In this document: positions 33,202 through 33,713 of the stretch, piece by piece
Layout of the letters: every line of letters starts with the position of its first letter
Numbering within the stretch: the first letter of the stretch is position 1
Notes under the pieces: model-generated
Database searches by the model: none
Told to the model about the DNA's origin: nothing
What the model saw: the letters and a program-made list of their open reading frames with translations, nothing else
Origin: Paraglomus occultum
Lineage: Eukaryota > Glomeromycota > Glomeromycetes > Paraglomerales > Paraglomeraceae
Length of the DNA stretch: 33,713 nt
Reading direction: 5' to 3'
Assembly (NCBI GenBank): GCA_910592205.1
Contig: CAJVPJ010000224.1
Location: 1-33,713 of the forward strand
Made by a program: the position numbers and the translations under genes

Positions 33202-33375
33202 GATTTGGCACAACAATAATGACCTTGTAAGATGTCATTAAGCAAGACAACCGGTAATACAAAAAACAAACAGAATATGTGGAACCGATGACATTTGCGG
33301 ATATGCGTAAAAAACTTTTAAAAAAGCGCTCCAGCATCAGATTTGCCAAACTAAACTTTCTTTTCTTTTGTACAG
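33202..33375 (+). promoter_or_regulatory. Kinase 6 upstream conserved module
   Basis: GATTTGGCACAACAATAATG (33202-33221) and TTGTACAG (33368-33375) are 155 bp apart, the widest spacing in the set because extra sequence lies between them. It includes 'ggatatgcgtaaaaaacttttaaaaaagc', shared with kinase 5. Confidence 0.5.
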
Positions 33376-33400
33376 AAATCCTATCCCATATATCGTTAGA

Positions 33401-33661
33401 ATGTGTGAGGAATCGAACCGTTCCGACTCACCCGTGTCCGACCCGAACTTGAGCCTTGTTTCTCGCACACACTCGCTCCCCGACTCGCCGAAAAAGAAAC
33501 ATTTAAATGTTTCATTCGGGAGGGGTCATACAATGCCAGATGCTAAACCAAATTCTTCTCAAAATCAATCCACGTCTGCATATTATCAAACCGAGACTTC
33601 AACCCGAGTCTCGCCTTCAAATTCCACTACGATTAAGAGCGCACAAAGTTTGATATCATAA
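33401..33661 (+). pseudogene. Kinase 6 exon 1, interrupted by repeat
   Basis: ATG at 33401 opens 'MCEESNRSDSPVSDPNLS', clearly the family N-terminus (compare 'MCSDSSNSDSTVSISDLD' of kinase 5). The linker runs to 'TTIKSAQ', comparable to 'AKSAQAEES' of kinase 3. It then enters the dispersed repeat at about 33639 and stops at 33659-33661 after 'SLIS'. Upstream elements are complete, so the copy looks recently broken by insertion. The CxxC and kinase exons, if they exist, lie beyond the window. If the repeat is an intron-like or short insertion the gene could still resume, so the pseudogene call is an inference. Confidence 0.6.
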
Positions 33662-33713
33662 ATTTTTCAAAAATAAAACTGTTATAGTAAATCTTTAGCA
33701 AAGTAAACATGTT
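33639..33713 (+). repeat. Dispersed repeat, copy 2, inside kinase 6 exon 1
   Basis: 75 bp identical to the reverse complement of 30939-31013, starting GCGCACAAAGTTTGATATC and continuing to the window end. The perfect identity suggests recent mobility. Because kinase 3 also has 'gcgcaagca' at the equivalent place, the exact junction is uncertain by several bases. Confidence 0.8.

Overview
The window looks like nuclear DNA of a fungus, most probably an arbuscular-mycorrhizal fungus (Glomeromycotina) or a close Mucoromycota relative. The DNA is AT-rich, genes are split by many short introns, and relics of DNA transposons (Tc1/mariner, pogo-like, Helitron-like) are scattered through it. The main gene family carries a CxxC-x9-CxxC segment followed by a conserved segment around 'FANWTSGSEEIDDFIQ' and then a TKL-type protein kinase domain with 'SDLGLCW' and 'YVAPEVL'. 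As I recall, this architecture is massively expanded in Rhizophagus and relatives; I could not search a database.

The window is dominated by one tandem kinase array. Four copies can be spliced by eye into nearly or fully complete kinases, all on the + strand: kinase 1 (5512-8177), kinase 3 (13558-16710, with a frameshift near its start), kinase 4 (18469-21185) and kinase 5 (24540-27324). They have nine exons (ten in kinase 5) with the same intron positions and phases. Three further copies are broken: pseudogene 0 (about 2410-3240, minus), pseudogene 2 (about 10361-11304, plus) and kinase 6 (33401 onward), whose first exon runs into a dispersed repeat at the end of the window. The N-terminal linkers differ strongly between copies, while the zinc-binding-like segment, kinase domain and short C-terminal exons are conserved. 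The five + strand copies with a normal start share an upstream module (GATTTGGCACAA, then TTGTACAG just before the ATG).

Between the kinases lie decayed elements. There is a Helitron/Pif1-helicase-like relic (about 400-1381, minus), a TPR-protein relic (about 9000-9475, minus), two Tc1/mariner transposase relics (8650-8794 and about 28855-29433), and several miniature inverted-repeat elements (12118-12474, 12761-13175, 21313-21459, 28530-28817). Segmental duplications link the copies. Pseudogenes 0 and 2 share about 500 bp of 5' flank in inverted orientation, pseudogene 2 and kinase 3 share about 300 bp of 3' flank, and kinases 5 and 6 share upstream blocks. The picture is a kinase cluster evolving by birth and death, with exon duplication, linker repeats, microhomology deletions and transposon insertion all visible side by side.

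Long stretches (1400-2400, 3750-5270, 17100-18230, 21460-23740, 27330-28500, 29440-30930, 31020-33200) hold no gene I can support. I saw no rRNA, tRNA or CRISPR array.
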